A stretch of DNA of 64,000 nt. Source: Dendrobium chrysotoxum (taxonomy: Eukaryota > Streptophyta > Magnoliopsida > Asparagales > Orchidaceae). The translations under genes and the position numbers were made by a program. Under the pieces are notes generated by a model. It saw only the letters and a list, made by a program, of their open reading frames with translations, was not told where the DNA came from and did no database searches. Where the stretch lies: contig CM034312.1 in assembly GCA_019925795.1 (NCBI GenBank), positions 83,951,528 to 84,015,527 of the forward strand, in the 5' to 3' direction. Shown here in pieces: positions 44,800-56,260 of this stretch (the first letter of the stretch is position 1; each line of letters starts with the position of its first letter).

Positions 44800-45076
44800 G
44801 GCAGGCCACTTATGCATGCTTTTCTTAGTGTGGTGGGAGGGAACCCAGTGCGGCGCTTATAGCGAAGCGGGCAAGCCTCGTGCGCGCTTTTCTTAGCACG
44901 GCGAGGAAAAAACTAAGTTTCCGTATGCGCCTCAATGCCGGTTGGGAAACAACTGTACGTTTTCAAATAGGTACTCTTGAAGACCCATGCACGCCTTTCT
45001 TAGCGTGGTGGGATTGAAGACTATTGTTGCGCTGTTATCGGACACTTACCGTGCACGCTTTTCTTGATGTGGAGGG
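44800..45076 (+). repeat. Four diverged copies of a CATGCTTTTCTTAGTGTGGTG motif
   Basis: Copies near 44812, 44881, 44988 and 45051 share TGCxxGCxTTTCTTAGxGTGG and a following GGGA run, 60-105 bases apart, in a locally GC-rich stretch. Similar single copies lie at 15480-15560 and 22186-22230. Confidence 0.55.
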
Positions 45077-47239
45077 TGTCACGACCCGGCCTGTAGGCTC
45101 GAATTAACAAGGCGGGAACAGACGGTCGGACGGTAAAATTCTAATTTCATTTTCTAAATCTATTTCCAGTACATTGAAAGAGCCACTAAAACTTCAAATT
45201 TGAAGCAAATTAAATAAAACAATCAATACCTCTTATTGAGTGCATTGCGTCTACGGTATACATTTCTACTTTTTCTCATTTTGATTATATTAAGTTACAC
45301 CTGAAAGATGTTAGAGCAACTAAAGTAAGTCAAAGCTTAGTGAGTAACACATACTTCTAAATTACAGTAACTCAAGGCAGTAGATGTACTATGCTTGATA
45401 TCCTTTTTCTTTTTTTTTTCCATTTCATATCATAAATATTATTTCATTCAATCATATCCTTTATTTCCTCTAGACTTTAAATGTATAGTGTTATGCATAA
45501 ATCATAAATGCATACTATATCATATTCATCATATTCAATCTCCATTCATCATACCTTTATTTATATCTTTCTCATTTTTATATATAGTACAACCGTCACA
45601 GGAGTCACCATCTAATTTAATACCAATGAAGGTACTCATTTACCATTTCCTTTTCATTTTTCTTTTCCCTAACCTTTTCCTTTTAACGTGCACGGGTATA
45701 GCATCCCCAGCCAGTACCATAAGGGGGTGTGCTCCATCAGTCAACATGCACATACAAACTTACTATATCATATCATTCATTTACTTTCTATGAAAATGTA
45801 AATTATGACATATTAATTTTTATTTGATTCAACATGATCAATCATTGATTTTGAAAAAGAGAGGTCATAATCTGATTTGTAATAAATACTTAATAAGCAA
45901 TAAACAAATATCAATATCCTTCAATGCATTTAATTTAAGAAAGGAACAAAAATATTACTGTAATTATAAGACATGAGTACTCACCTTGATTCAAGGGATT
46001 TGATTTCTTCACTCGTACTCCTTCCTTCGAGGTCAAAAGATTATCACCTATATGAAATAATTTCTCATTCATAATCTAACTTAATAATTTCAAACTCAAT
46101 TCTTCTTCTCTTTTAAATACACTCTAGGCTTTCTCTCTCTCTCTATATATTTCAATATCAAAAAACATGTAAATTTTTATTACCCAATCATTAATCAAAC
46201 TTTATTTTCATTAATTTAGTAATTTTAATATTATTATTTTTGAATTTAAATAATCTCTGGTTTTTAAAAATTTATAATTTTTGTCTAAATTCATAATTTA
46301 TCCAAATTAAACCTTCATCAATGCCTAAATTAATTTAAAATAAATTTAATTTTCGATTTTATCCAAAAACCCAAATTTTGAAAACATGAATTTCACTAAT
46401 TTCAATACATTAGCATGTCAAAACTTTCTCATTATCTATTTAATAATTAGGGCTTTTCTATTTTCGGATTATTTTAAATTAAAAATTTAGAAATGATATT
46501 TTGTGAAAAACCCTAATTTCTACCCTTAAAAATCTTCCCAATGCTATTTGGAACAACATTCGTTAAGAAATTTCCAAAGAATAAGAATTTCGGGAAAAAT
46601 CCTAATTTATAGAAATCTGAAAATTTTGAGGAAAACTTAAATTTTGTGATTAGAATCTATTATTAAACCTTCCCTAAATGTTCTTCTTCTAAAATTTTAA
46701 GTTTTGCATAAGCCCTAAAATTTTCCTCTTAAGAAATCTAAGCGAAAAAGAGGAAATATTTTCTTAGGAACTTACCTTCTTTCTCCCTAAGCCTTCCTCT
46801 TCACTTTCCTCTAAAAAGGGTCACCGGAAACCGCCGCCGTCGCCGTCCAAATCCCCCTTGCCGCCGCCCCTTTTCTCTTTTGCATGCGTTTGGCCGAAGG
46901 AGGAGACAGAAATGAGAAGGGACTGAATGGTTCGATCCCTTTAGTTCATTTAAGCGGTGGGAAAAAAACCAAATGTCCAATCTACCCTTGCATGCATTTG
47001 CTTCATGAAGACTTAGAAGGGCTATTTAAGTCATTTTCTCTTAAATAATCTTCAACAAATTTTAATTTCAAAATTATGCGAAATTTATCCTACATTCTTT
47101 ATACCAATTCGCTCGAAATTTTATATAGAATTTTATAAAAATTATTTCGCCGTAATCCGATAACTTCAAAAATTTGACTATTTTCGTCGTAGTACATCGA
47201 AATGCGTGATGCTTACGATCGACTTTTTCGGGTTTTAGA
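45077..47239 (-). repeat. Element B 3' LTR
   Basis: Starts TGTCACGACCCGGCCTGTAG and ends CGGGTTTTAGA (the expected CA end is mutated to GA). It contains a GC-rich CCGCCGCCGTCGCCG block near 46830. It pairs with 48451-50237 over about 1.8 kb with modest divergence. Confidence 0.85.
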
Positions 47240-47252
47240 ATTCTCCCTTTCT
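47240..47252 (-). promoter_or_regulatory. Polypurine tract of element B
   Basis: The minus strand reads AGAAAGGGAGAAT immediately before the 3' LTR. Confidence 0.75.
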
Positions 47253-47367
47253 AATAAAATTTCGTCCTTGAATTTACGTATAACTTCTAGTTACATAAGT
47301 AAACAATATCTTCAATTTCAATCAACATAAACTTCAACATTGAATACACAACTGAATAAAACTAAAC

Positions 47368-47512
47368 ATCTGATATAACATAACAAAATAACCTGATAAA
47401 CTCATAATATCTGATATAACATAACAAAATAACCTGATAAACTCATAATATCTGATATAACATAACAAAATAACCTGATAAACCCATAATATCTGATATA
47501 ACATAACAAATC
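47368..47512 (+). repeat. 41-bp minisatellite, 3.5 copies
   Basis: Units begin ATCTGATATAACATAACAAA at 47368, 47409, 47450 and 47491 and are almost identical. They lie in the interior of element B between purine tract and gag. Confidence 0.9.
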
Positions 47513-47539
47513 ACTATATTAGATAATAAAGCCATCTCA

Positions 47540-48280
47540 ACTATCTTTGCCAACATCTGTGGATTCATTGGGCTCCTGCTGAGTCAAAGTATAAACCCAT
47601 GGTCGAACTTTCTGCCTGGATTGATTTTGTGCTGAAGCTGAAACAGACGGTTCTATCATCTTTTATTTGTCAAAGCTCCTCTACGAAGTTGCTTCATTTG
47701 ATCTCATTTCTCCTGAAGTCCTCTGAACTAATGTAGAGCAATATTTTGCTGTGTGTCCAGGTTGATGACACCAATAGCAAGTGTTGGAACCCATCAAACA
47801 TTATGCTTCATATTGCATCACTGATTTGTCTCCTTGAATCTATATTATAAATTTGTCCTGCATCTGCCTCATTGCTGACATATGTACGAACTATTCTCTG
47901 AAACGTTCTATAAAGTCTTCCCAGTTGACTAGGACATTTGGAATATCTCCAAACCTGTCTTCGCGTTGTTCTCTCCACCACCTTTCTACTTCTCCGTCCA
48001 ATACAAATGTAGCGAGTGATACATTCCTTTCATCAGGACTTGACATGCTATTCAGAATCTTCTCTTATACGAATTAACCAATTTTTTGCCTCAATTGGTC
48101 CTTCATTATTCTTGAATAATGGTGTTCGCATGTCTTGAAACAGCTTTAGATATTTATCTAGTCCAACTTCAGGCTGTGATCTTGATTCCTAAAGCATTTG
48201 GGTCATACCCACCATCATCAGGGTAAAGGTATTAGTGTTCACAGTCACTTCAGTTGGCAGTTCTTCTCCTTCCATATCTT
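47540..48280 (-). pseudogene. Element B gag
   Basis: Minus-strand capsid pieces in order: LKLFQDMRTPLFKN, IEAKNWLIRIRED, NVSLATFVLDGEVERWWREQ and NWEDFIERFRE. The zinc knuckle CYWCHQPGHTAKYC (about 47745-47790) and VYTLTQQEP near 47585 follow. A frameshift near 48060, several stops and a gap before the knuckle show that it is dead. The motif set is that of Del/Tekay-type gag. Confidence 0.78.
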
Positions 48281-48432
48281 TATTAGCTACTTCCTCTTGA
48301 TCATTCGCATATCTGATATGTTTATAAATTAATCAATCATCTTATCTAATCGAATATTTAAAATCTCAAATTAAGTTCACAAATCATTCCTATGGCTCTT
48401 TCATTACAATTCAAATTCCTAGGATACTCATT

Positions 48433-48446
48433 GGGCTTTGATACAA
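48433..48446 (-). promoter_or_regulatory. Degenerate iMet primer binding site of element B
   Basis: The + strand GGCTTTGATACAAC corresponds to the usual GGCTCTGATACCAAC seen inside LTRs of this type, adjacent to the LTR start at 48451. Confidence 0.65.
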
Positions 48447-48450
48447 CTTT

Positions 48451-50237
48451 TGTCAAAACCCGGCCCGGAGGCTCGAATTAATGAGGCGGGAACAGACGGT
48501 CGGACAGTAAAATCCTAATTTTATTTTCTAAATCTATTTCCAGTATAGTGAAAGAGCCACTAAAACTTCAAATTTGAAGCAAATTAAATAAAACAATCAA
48601 TACCTCTCGTTGAGTGCATTGCGTCTATGGTATACATTTTCACTTCTTCTTTTTCTTCTCCATTTGATTATATTAAGTTACACCTGAAAAATATTAGAGC
48701 AATTAAAGTAAGCCAAAGCTTAGCGAGTAATACATACTTCTAAACTACAGTAATTCAAGACAGTATAAGTAATATGCTTGATATCCTTTTTCTTTTTTTT
48801 TTCATTTCATATCATAAATATTATTTCATTTAATCAAATCTTTTATTTCCTCAAGACTTTAAATGCAATGTTATGCATAAATTATAAATGCATATCATAT
48901 CATATTATATTCAGCATATTCAATCTCCATTCATCATATCTGTATTTATATCTTTCTCATTTTCATATATAGTACAACCGTCATAGGAGCCGCCGTCTAA
49001 TTTAGTACCAATGACGGTGCTCCTTTACTATTTCCTTTTCCTTCCTTTTTCATAACCTTTTCCTTTTAACGTGCACGGGTATAATGCCCCCAGCCAGTAT
49101 CATAAGGGGGTGTGCTCCATCAGTCAACATGCACATGCAAACTTACTATATCATATCATTCATTTACTTTCTATGAAAATGTAAATTATGACATTAATTT
49201 TTATTTGATTCAACATGATCAATCATTGAGTATGAAAAAAGAGGTCATAATCTGATTTGCAATAAATACTTAATAAGAAATAAACAAATATCAATATCCT
49301 TCAATACATTTAGAAAGGAACAAAAACATTACTATAATTATAAGACATGAGTACTCATCTTGATTCAAGGGATTTGATTTCTTCACTCGTACTCCTTCCT
49401 TCGAGGTCAAAAGATTATCACCTATATGAAATAATTTCTCATTCGTAATCTAACTTAATAATTCCAAACTCAATTCTTCTTCTCTTTTAAATACACTCTA
49501 GGCTTTCTCTCTCTATATATATTTCAATATCTAAAAGCATGTAAATTTTTATTACCCAATCATTAATCAAATTTTATTTTCATTAATTTAGTAATTTTAA
49601 TATTATTATTTTTGGATTTAAGTAATCCCTAATTTTTAAAAATCCATAATTTTTGTCTAAATCCATAATTTACCTAAAATTAAACCTTCATCAATGCCTA
49701 AATTAATTTAAAATAAACTTAATTTTTAGTTTTATCCAAAAACCCAAATTTTGGAAACATGAATTTCACTAATTTCAATACATTAGCATGCCAAACTTTC
49801 CTATTATCTATTTAATAATTAGGGCTTTTCTATTTTCGGATTATTTTAAATTAAAAATTAGTAAAAATAACATTTTGTGAAGAACCCTAATTTCTACCCT
49901 TAAAAATCTTTCTAATGCTATTTGGAACAACATTTGTTAAGAAATTTTCAAAGAATAAGAATTTCGGGAAAAAGCCTAATTTATAGAAATCTAAAAATTT
50001 TGGGGTAAACTTAAATTTTGTGATTAGAATCCATCATTAAACCTTCCCTAAATGTTATTCTTCTAAAATTTTAAGTTTTACATAAGCCCTAAAATTTTCC
50101 TCTTAACAAATCTAAGCGAAAAGGAGGAAATTTTTGCTTAGGAACTTACCTTCTTTCTCCATAAGCCTTCCTCTTCACTTTCCTCCAAAAAGGACCGCCG
50201 AAAACTGCCGCCGTCGCCGTCCAAATCCCCCTTGCCG
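48451..50237 (-). repeat. Element B 5' LTR, truncated
   Basis: Starts TGTCAAAACCCGGCCCGGAG and matches 45077-46864 to the CCAAATCCCCCTTGCCG segment, where homology stops. The part matching 46865-47239 is missing, so the promoter end of the LTR is lost. Confidence 0.85.
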
Positions 50238-50429
50238 GAACCGTTAAATAATAAACAGTCACGACACCAACCGAAATATTTTGTTTTATAGTTCATATTA
50301 GGCCTTCAAGGTCTATTAAAAGAATGGTTCACTACTAAAGACATAAAACCTACGTTAGACCCGATCTTCTGGTTAGCGGGTGAACAGAATTGACACGATT
50401 CAAATGACAAATATACGAGTTATTTAAAA

Positions 50430-51335
50430 CCTCGATGATGGTCGTGTTGAATGTTTATCTCAACTGGAGGGGACCACAAACACTTTCAAAATGCCAACCA
50501 CATACCCATGAAGTTCAAAACTCAAAAAATATCAAAATCTGAAATATTTAAAATTAAAATTAATCATCAAAATGTTTAAAGCAAAGCCCATCCACTTTCT
50601 GCAACAGTTTGTCTGTCGAGGTGGACAAATTTAAATATCATTTTAGCTCACAAAGAGCTAATGTCTGGTCGAGAATATCATTAGGATTCATGCTTAAACA
50701 ATCTCTTACCAGCAAGTATGTGACACGTGTCCTCTAACCGGCGGTTTTTGCCGCCAAATGGCATTGCAGGTAAACGGTTATGACCGGGTCCCTCTAAATC
50801 GGGTGGTTTGTCGCCAAATGGAACAACTAAATTACGGTCATGGCCAGATCTCATATGCTCCCTAATTGCACTAAATCCTTGAGATGTGAATTAATAAGAT
50901 ATGATCGATAGGGCACAAAGCCCTCTATTTGCTAAGGTGGATTTAAATTTGTCCCCTTAGACAAACATCCACCCAAAGTCTACGAGTATCCTTGGACGAA
51001 GTAACCCATGACTGCCAACAAGAATTATTCTTTCAGTTTGGGTCGACTATCTCCTCTGACTAAGTAGACAAGGGACCACGATGGCCCAGGATGACGGAAC
51101 TATTGGATCTTGATCGGGCTCATCATCACTCCCCTCACCATCCTCTTTAAGTGCAAGATGGTGAAATTTCTAATTTTAAATATCAAACTTTCAAACACCC
51201 AACCTATGCCACTACTATACGCCAGATATCGTGTTTCTCTACATATCTGTTTAACGACTAGCCATAATCGAAACCTCTCTCTCGCTATTAGGAGGGGTAA
51301 TTAACTATAGGGGCTTGCGCCTATATATATATTTC
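50430..51335 (+). repeat. Large inverted repeat, left arm
   Basis: Pairs in inverted orientation with 51929-52735. The inner ends are the best conserved: AATTAACTATAGGGGCTTGC here against its complement at 51940-51965. The divergence is substantial, with many small indels. No coding frame or transposase is recognised. Confidence 0.75.
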
Positions 51336-51928
51336 TCATTTTCATATACGTTCATATTAATAGGATAAACATCGTTACTGTCATAATAATTTAAAGCCAA
51401 TTATTCATCATTCACATGTACATTTAAATGAACATCAATTTTCATTTATTGACATTCAATAAAAATAAATAACTATATAAGATATTTCTTTTAGAATTGA
51501 AATAAACATGAAATAATGAAATTTCTATATATAATTGTAATTATCCACTTTGAATATTTTGAATGATCATATTCTTTCCAAACCTCAAGCTTTGCTATGG
51601 ATTTTTCAGCACTTATTTTAACTCAATTATGAAGATCTTCCATAGTTCAAATAATGAATGAGATCTTAATTAATATAAAATTTCAACTTGGAGTACTTAA
51701 TTATATCTTCAAAGGAATATCAAATTGTGGGCTCCGAAAATTCGATTGGGTGCATGCCCGGCCTCTCCGCGCCATCGGTCTATTTTTTTATTTAATGGTG
51801 ATGACGGTAGAGAGTTTTAACAAGATTAGGTTCCGGGTGAATTTTCAGAAGGCAGATTAGGTTTTAGATAAGACACTACCCAGTGATTTTGCCCTCAATT
51901 TATGAGAACTTTTTGATCTGAGTTATGG
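51336..51928. other. Spacer between the inverted repeat arms
   Basis: About 590 bp of AT-rich sequence with one 68-codon + ORF (51654-51860) of no recognised type. Confidence 0.5.
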
Positions 51929-52735
51929 TTTCCTATAGGCGCAAGCCCCTATAGTTAATTACCCCTCCTGATAATAGGAGATAACTTTTGATTAAGGCTA
52001 GTTGTTAAGGAGGTCACATAGGTTATGAACCTATTATATAATAACAATAATTTTAGGGTTTGAATTTGAGATTTGAATTTATCATCATGATTTATAAATT
52101 ATCACCACGAATTTAAAATTGGTCGTGGGGGGAATGAAGACGAGCCCGATTAAGATCCCATGGTTCCGTCGTCCCGGGCTATCATAATCCCTGGTCTACT
52201 TAGTCAGAGGAGGTAGTCGATCCAACCTGACAGAAGGTACCTTATCGGCAGCCATGGGTTGCTTCGTCCAAGAATACCTTGTAGACCTGGGTTGGTATTT
52301 ATCAAAGGGGACAGATCTAAATCCACCTTAGCTGACGAAAGGCTTTATGCCTATCAGATATATCCTATGATTCATAACTCAAGGGTTTGACGCTATTAGG
52401 GAACATACGGGCTTTGACCGTGATCGTAATATAATGGTGCCATTTCGCGGCAAAACCACCCGATCAGAGGGCATGTGCCACGTCCCTGCTGGCAAGAGAC
52501 TATTTGAGGATGAATTGTAGCGATACACCTGACATGCATTCGCTCTTTGTGAGCTGAGGTTAATTTCAAATTTATCACCCCCGACAAACGGTTGCGGGGG
52601 GTGGATTGGTTTTAGTTTTAAGTTTTTAAGTGATAGATTTTATTTCAAGAATTTGGATATTTATTTGATTGTTAGATTTTAAACCCCTCCGGTTGAGATT
52701 TTCTGCCAACACGGCCATCATCGGGGTGACGTTAA
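51929..52735 (-). repeat. Large inverted repeat, right arm
   Basis: Reverse-complement partner of 50430-51335. The outer limit is set by the GATGATGG..CGTGTTG and CTCAACxGGAGGGG segments (50443-50480 against 52690-52730). Confidence 0.75.
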
Positions 52736-52826
52736 AGTCACTTATTATTTTGTAGGGATTTGGGAGGCATTTTGTAATTCAAGTCATGTCACTCCAGTCC
52801 TTTCATGGAGGAGGATGAAACTTGAA

Positions 52827-52978
52827 TATTTGACCCGCGCAGCATTCTCGAATCGTTGGATTTGGGACTTAGATGTGACGATTGGAGCACATGCGGGTAA
52901 TATCATTTGACCCTGCGCAGCATTCTCAGACATTTGTATTTGTAACTTTAAAACGTTGATCGGAGCACATGCAGGGGT
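52827..52978 (+). repeat. Diverged tandem duplication of about 77 bp
   Basis: Two units, from 52827 and 52905, share ATTTGACCC, GCGCAGCATTCTC and GGAGCACATGC at the same spacing. Confidence 0.75.
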
Positions 52979-54590
52979 TTTGAGCTTCAGTTTAGGGGAT
53001 CATATTTAATACATAAGAGGCAATTTTAAAATATTTAAATATGATCCATTGTGCCAGTGATTCATTTAGAAAATTGCCCGAGATTTCACTTAGGGGTCTA
53101 CGAACGTCTTCTATCCGCTTGTACACATGTTGCGGATCCGGTGGCGTTATTATCGATGAATTTTACTTCCAAAAAAGTGTATTTTGGCATTTCAAATAGT
53201 TGTCTTCTTTATTATCATTTGACACAATTCCTAGAGGAGATTTGCTCAATAGATGCTAAGATATTGTGTTCTTACTCGGGAGTGGGTTACATCATTAGTC
53301 ATGAATTTCTTAGTGCTACCTACATGCAAATATGTGCACTATCAATCCCTTATTCCCGCTTATAAGTGAATGATAGCATGAACTAGAAGTTCCCCGCTTT
53401 TATCCTTAGGCATGCTAGTTTGTTTTGTATGAGCTTCTTGTTCATGCCCATAGGATAATCATTATGTGCACTACGAGTTCTCTTCTCCCACTCACAAGTG
53501 TGTTTTAGTGTATTATATGTTGCCTTTGGGTTGAAGAAAATAGTTTAAAGCTCCAACCATCTTAGATCTTGATGAATTAAAATCCTTCTCTTCAAATGGC
53601 ATGCTCTATACTTTTAATTGAAGGCATGATATTGGAAGTCACACATATAACTGAGAGGAAGACCATCCACTTGTAAGGATGTTCGTTGAACATGAGATGT
53701 CGTTTCTTGCATTTTTCCTTATCAATTGTAGTTGGAGTCAACTATTGAAAGATTTACATCCTTTTCAATCAGTTGAGTCTTGACTCTAACTCACTTATGT
53801 ACAATCAAATGGATTATTGCAGCATTATGTTTACAGATATTTAAAATCAACAAAAAATCATCAAACTTCTATTCATCCTGGCATAGCTCTTAGCTTTCTT
53901 GATCAACAAGATCCTTTCCCTTCCTCACATATTCGTAATATGTCTCTTTCTGACAGGACAATGAGTAACCATCATAAAAGAGTATTGGAAAGAAGACGAG
54001 TGCGGCTTCAATTACAATGCTAATAGCACATGAATGGTTTATTGCATTTGAGTCAAATGAGACTTCTCCTAGTGTCGTCATCGCTCTTTGAATAGATCTA
54101 TTCAAGACTGTTGGTTGTTGGAAGAAATTCCTTGTAATCATCAAATGCATTATAAGAATGAATGTTGCATACATGAGAAAGACAAGGATATGAGAATTAA
54201 TCTGCATATTCTTTCCATATTCTGTTGAGCATTTCTCCAAGCTCTTCTCAGATAAAAGATTTTAGTCCACTACTAGAATGGATATCTCCCTTATTTCTTT
54301 CAATATTAAATTTGAAGGCATGACTATTGTTGTTAGTTGATAATTGTTCAATGTTATTGCTATAGTCATGATGTTCATTCACTTGCATGCAATACTTCAA
54401 CATTCAAAGTGGGCTATGTTGCTTTGATTTTAAATCTGTATGCTATTTGGAAATTTCAAAATTCTCCTTTTCCCTTAATTGATTAAATGGGTTTTAATTG
54501 AAATTAAAATTTGATTTAATGTTTGTTTAATTAATTAATCCCAAATTAAGTCAATTAATTGCATATTTCTTCAATCTTTTAAAATTTTTT
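52979..54590. other. No recognisable gene
   Basis: ORFs of 104 codons (53051-53365, +) and 116 codons (54240-53890, minus, with two hydrophobic stretches) have no motif I recognise and no splice partners that I could support. Confidence 0.4.
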
Positions 54591-55190
54591 CTAAATCCCA
54601 AATTTTTAAGAAAATTTCGGCAGCCTCCTGGCGTCCCCTCCCTGGCACCGGGAGGTAAGGAGGGCATTTGCTCTTTTGGCTCGACTCGACCGGATCAAAT
54701 CAACGGCGAGGAGATTGAGTCTTCAAGTCTTCAATCCCTCGGTTAGATGAACTCGACGACCGAGAGCTTCGGGCTACCGAATCAAACCCCGGGATTTCTT
54801 TCAAAATCTTCAATTTGATTTCGTACCTGTTTGCAAATCTTTTTTTTTGTCATTTAATTTATTAATTAATATTGCAATTTTTTTTAATTAAATGGTCATT
54901 TGAACATTTTCCAATTTTCTAAAAAATTTGGCTAAGTCCCAAATTTTTGAGAAAATTTCGGCAGCCTTTCAGCGTCCCCTCCCCGGCGCCGGGAGGTAAA
55001 GAGGGCATTTGCCCTTTTGGCTCGACTCGACCGGATCAAATCAACGGCGAGGAGATTGAGTCTTTAAGTCTTCGATCTCTCGGTTGGATTAACTCGACGA
55101 TCGAGAGCTTCGGGGTACCGAATCAATCCCCGGGACTTTCTTCAAAATTTTCAATTTGATTTCGTACCTGCTTGCAAATCTTTTTATTTC
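54591..55190 (+). repeat. Two tandem units, period 341 bp
   Basis: 54591-54850 and 54932-55190 are near-identical over about 250 bp (TTTCGGCAGCC, CGGATCAAATCAACGGCGAG, GATTTCGTACCTG), linked by AT-rich spacer. This could be the edge of a longer satellite-like array or a duplicated LTR piece. Confidence 0.8.
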
Positions 55191-55199
55191 TCTCCATCT

Positions 55200-55550
55200 C
55201 TCTATCTCTCTTTTTTATTTTATATATAATTATATATTATATTAAAATAATATATATATATATATCATAATATAAAATATATATTATAATATAATATGTT
55301 TATTATAATATAATATAACATTATATTATAATACTTTAAGTTATATTAATATAATATAACACTATATTAATATAACGTTATATTATACTACTATATTATA
55401 CTATTATATTATATTATTATATTAATACATTAATATAATATAACATTTATATATTAATATATATTATAACATTATATATATGTATATTATCATACTATTA
55501 TATTATAATATATATAATATAATAAATATAATATTATACATACATATAAT
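55200..55550. repeat. AT-only low-complexity stretch
   Basis: About 350 bp of almost pure A/T, with TATAATATAATATxx-type repeats in both orientations. Confidence 0.9.
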
Positions 55551-55554
55551 AGAA

Positions 55555-56260
55555 AGGGAGAGAGACGGGTATAGCCCGATCTGGACAGGGATCGGAAGAA
55601 GCCACACACAGGGAAGGCGTCGGCTTTGCAAGCGGAGACGGCGGCCAGAGTTTGGGTCGGCTGGCGGCGGAGGGGGGGTCGGAGTCGGCCGGAGCAGATG
55701 CAGGTCGGGCCGGCTAGGGCACGGTGGCAGGAGGATGAGAGCCGGCTAGGGCACGTTGAGTGCAAAGGAAGAAGCAACGTCGGCGTCAGAGTTAGGTTCA
55801 CAGGAGGTCGGCAACCGGCTTCGTTTGAGGTAAGCTTCCCTTTCCTTCGATTTTCAAAGCGTTGGAGGCCAACGGGCTTGCAGGAGTCGTGGCCGGGGTT
55901 AATGTAGACGGCGGTTGGTTGGGTCGACGGTGGTCAGGGAGATTGGAGTCCGGCGTTGGGTTCAGTGGATTCTGTTCCTTCGCCCGTGAGTTCGAAGTTG
56001 CGAGGGCCAGAGATCGGAGGCTAGCGGTTGGTTCGAAGTTTGACGGGAACTCCGAAGTATGCTCTGAACCCGATTCCTTCCTTCTCTGTGTGTGTGTCTT
56101 TCCAGTTCTGAGAGCGTGGGAGAGCGAATGGGAGAAGTTTTTTTTTATTGTGTCGTAGAGAGGAGGTTGTGGGGCAGTTACTTGCGATCGTGGGTGGTCG
56201 TGGGAGCCGGTCGTGCAAGCCGGACTCGGTCGGGAGCGGGGGTTGTTTTGTCTGGTTGGC
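55555..56260. other. GC-rich island of unknown identity
   Basis: The composition changes abruptly from the AT-only stretch. GCCGGCTAGGGCACG occurs twice (55709 and 55741). ORFs on both strands (for example 55626-55907 and 56262-55798) stay open because of composition, and none has a recognised domain. It may be the GC-rich part of an LTR, as in the element B LTRs near 42185 and 46830. Confidence 0.45.

Larger units (their letters stand above)
45077..50237 (-). mobile_element. Element B: gag-only LTR retrotransposon (TR-GAG-like), 5' truncated
   Basis: A 3' LTR (45077-47239), purine tract, gag remnant with zinc knuckle, degenerate iMet primer site, and a 5' LTR (48451-50237) that lacks its outer 0.4 kb. 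The interior is only 1.2 kb and has no pol at all. A gag-only interior is the structure described for TR-GAG elements; a simple deletion derivative is the alternative. The left flank is GAGGG; no partner exists because the right end is truncated. Confidence 0.8.

Noticed and set aside
53890..54240. 116-codon minus ORF with two hydrophobic segments
   Set aside because: No recognised motif, AT-rich context and no splice partners; not distinguishable from chance.
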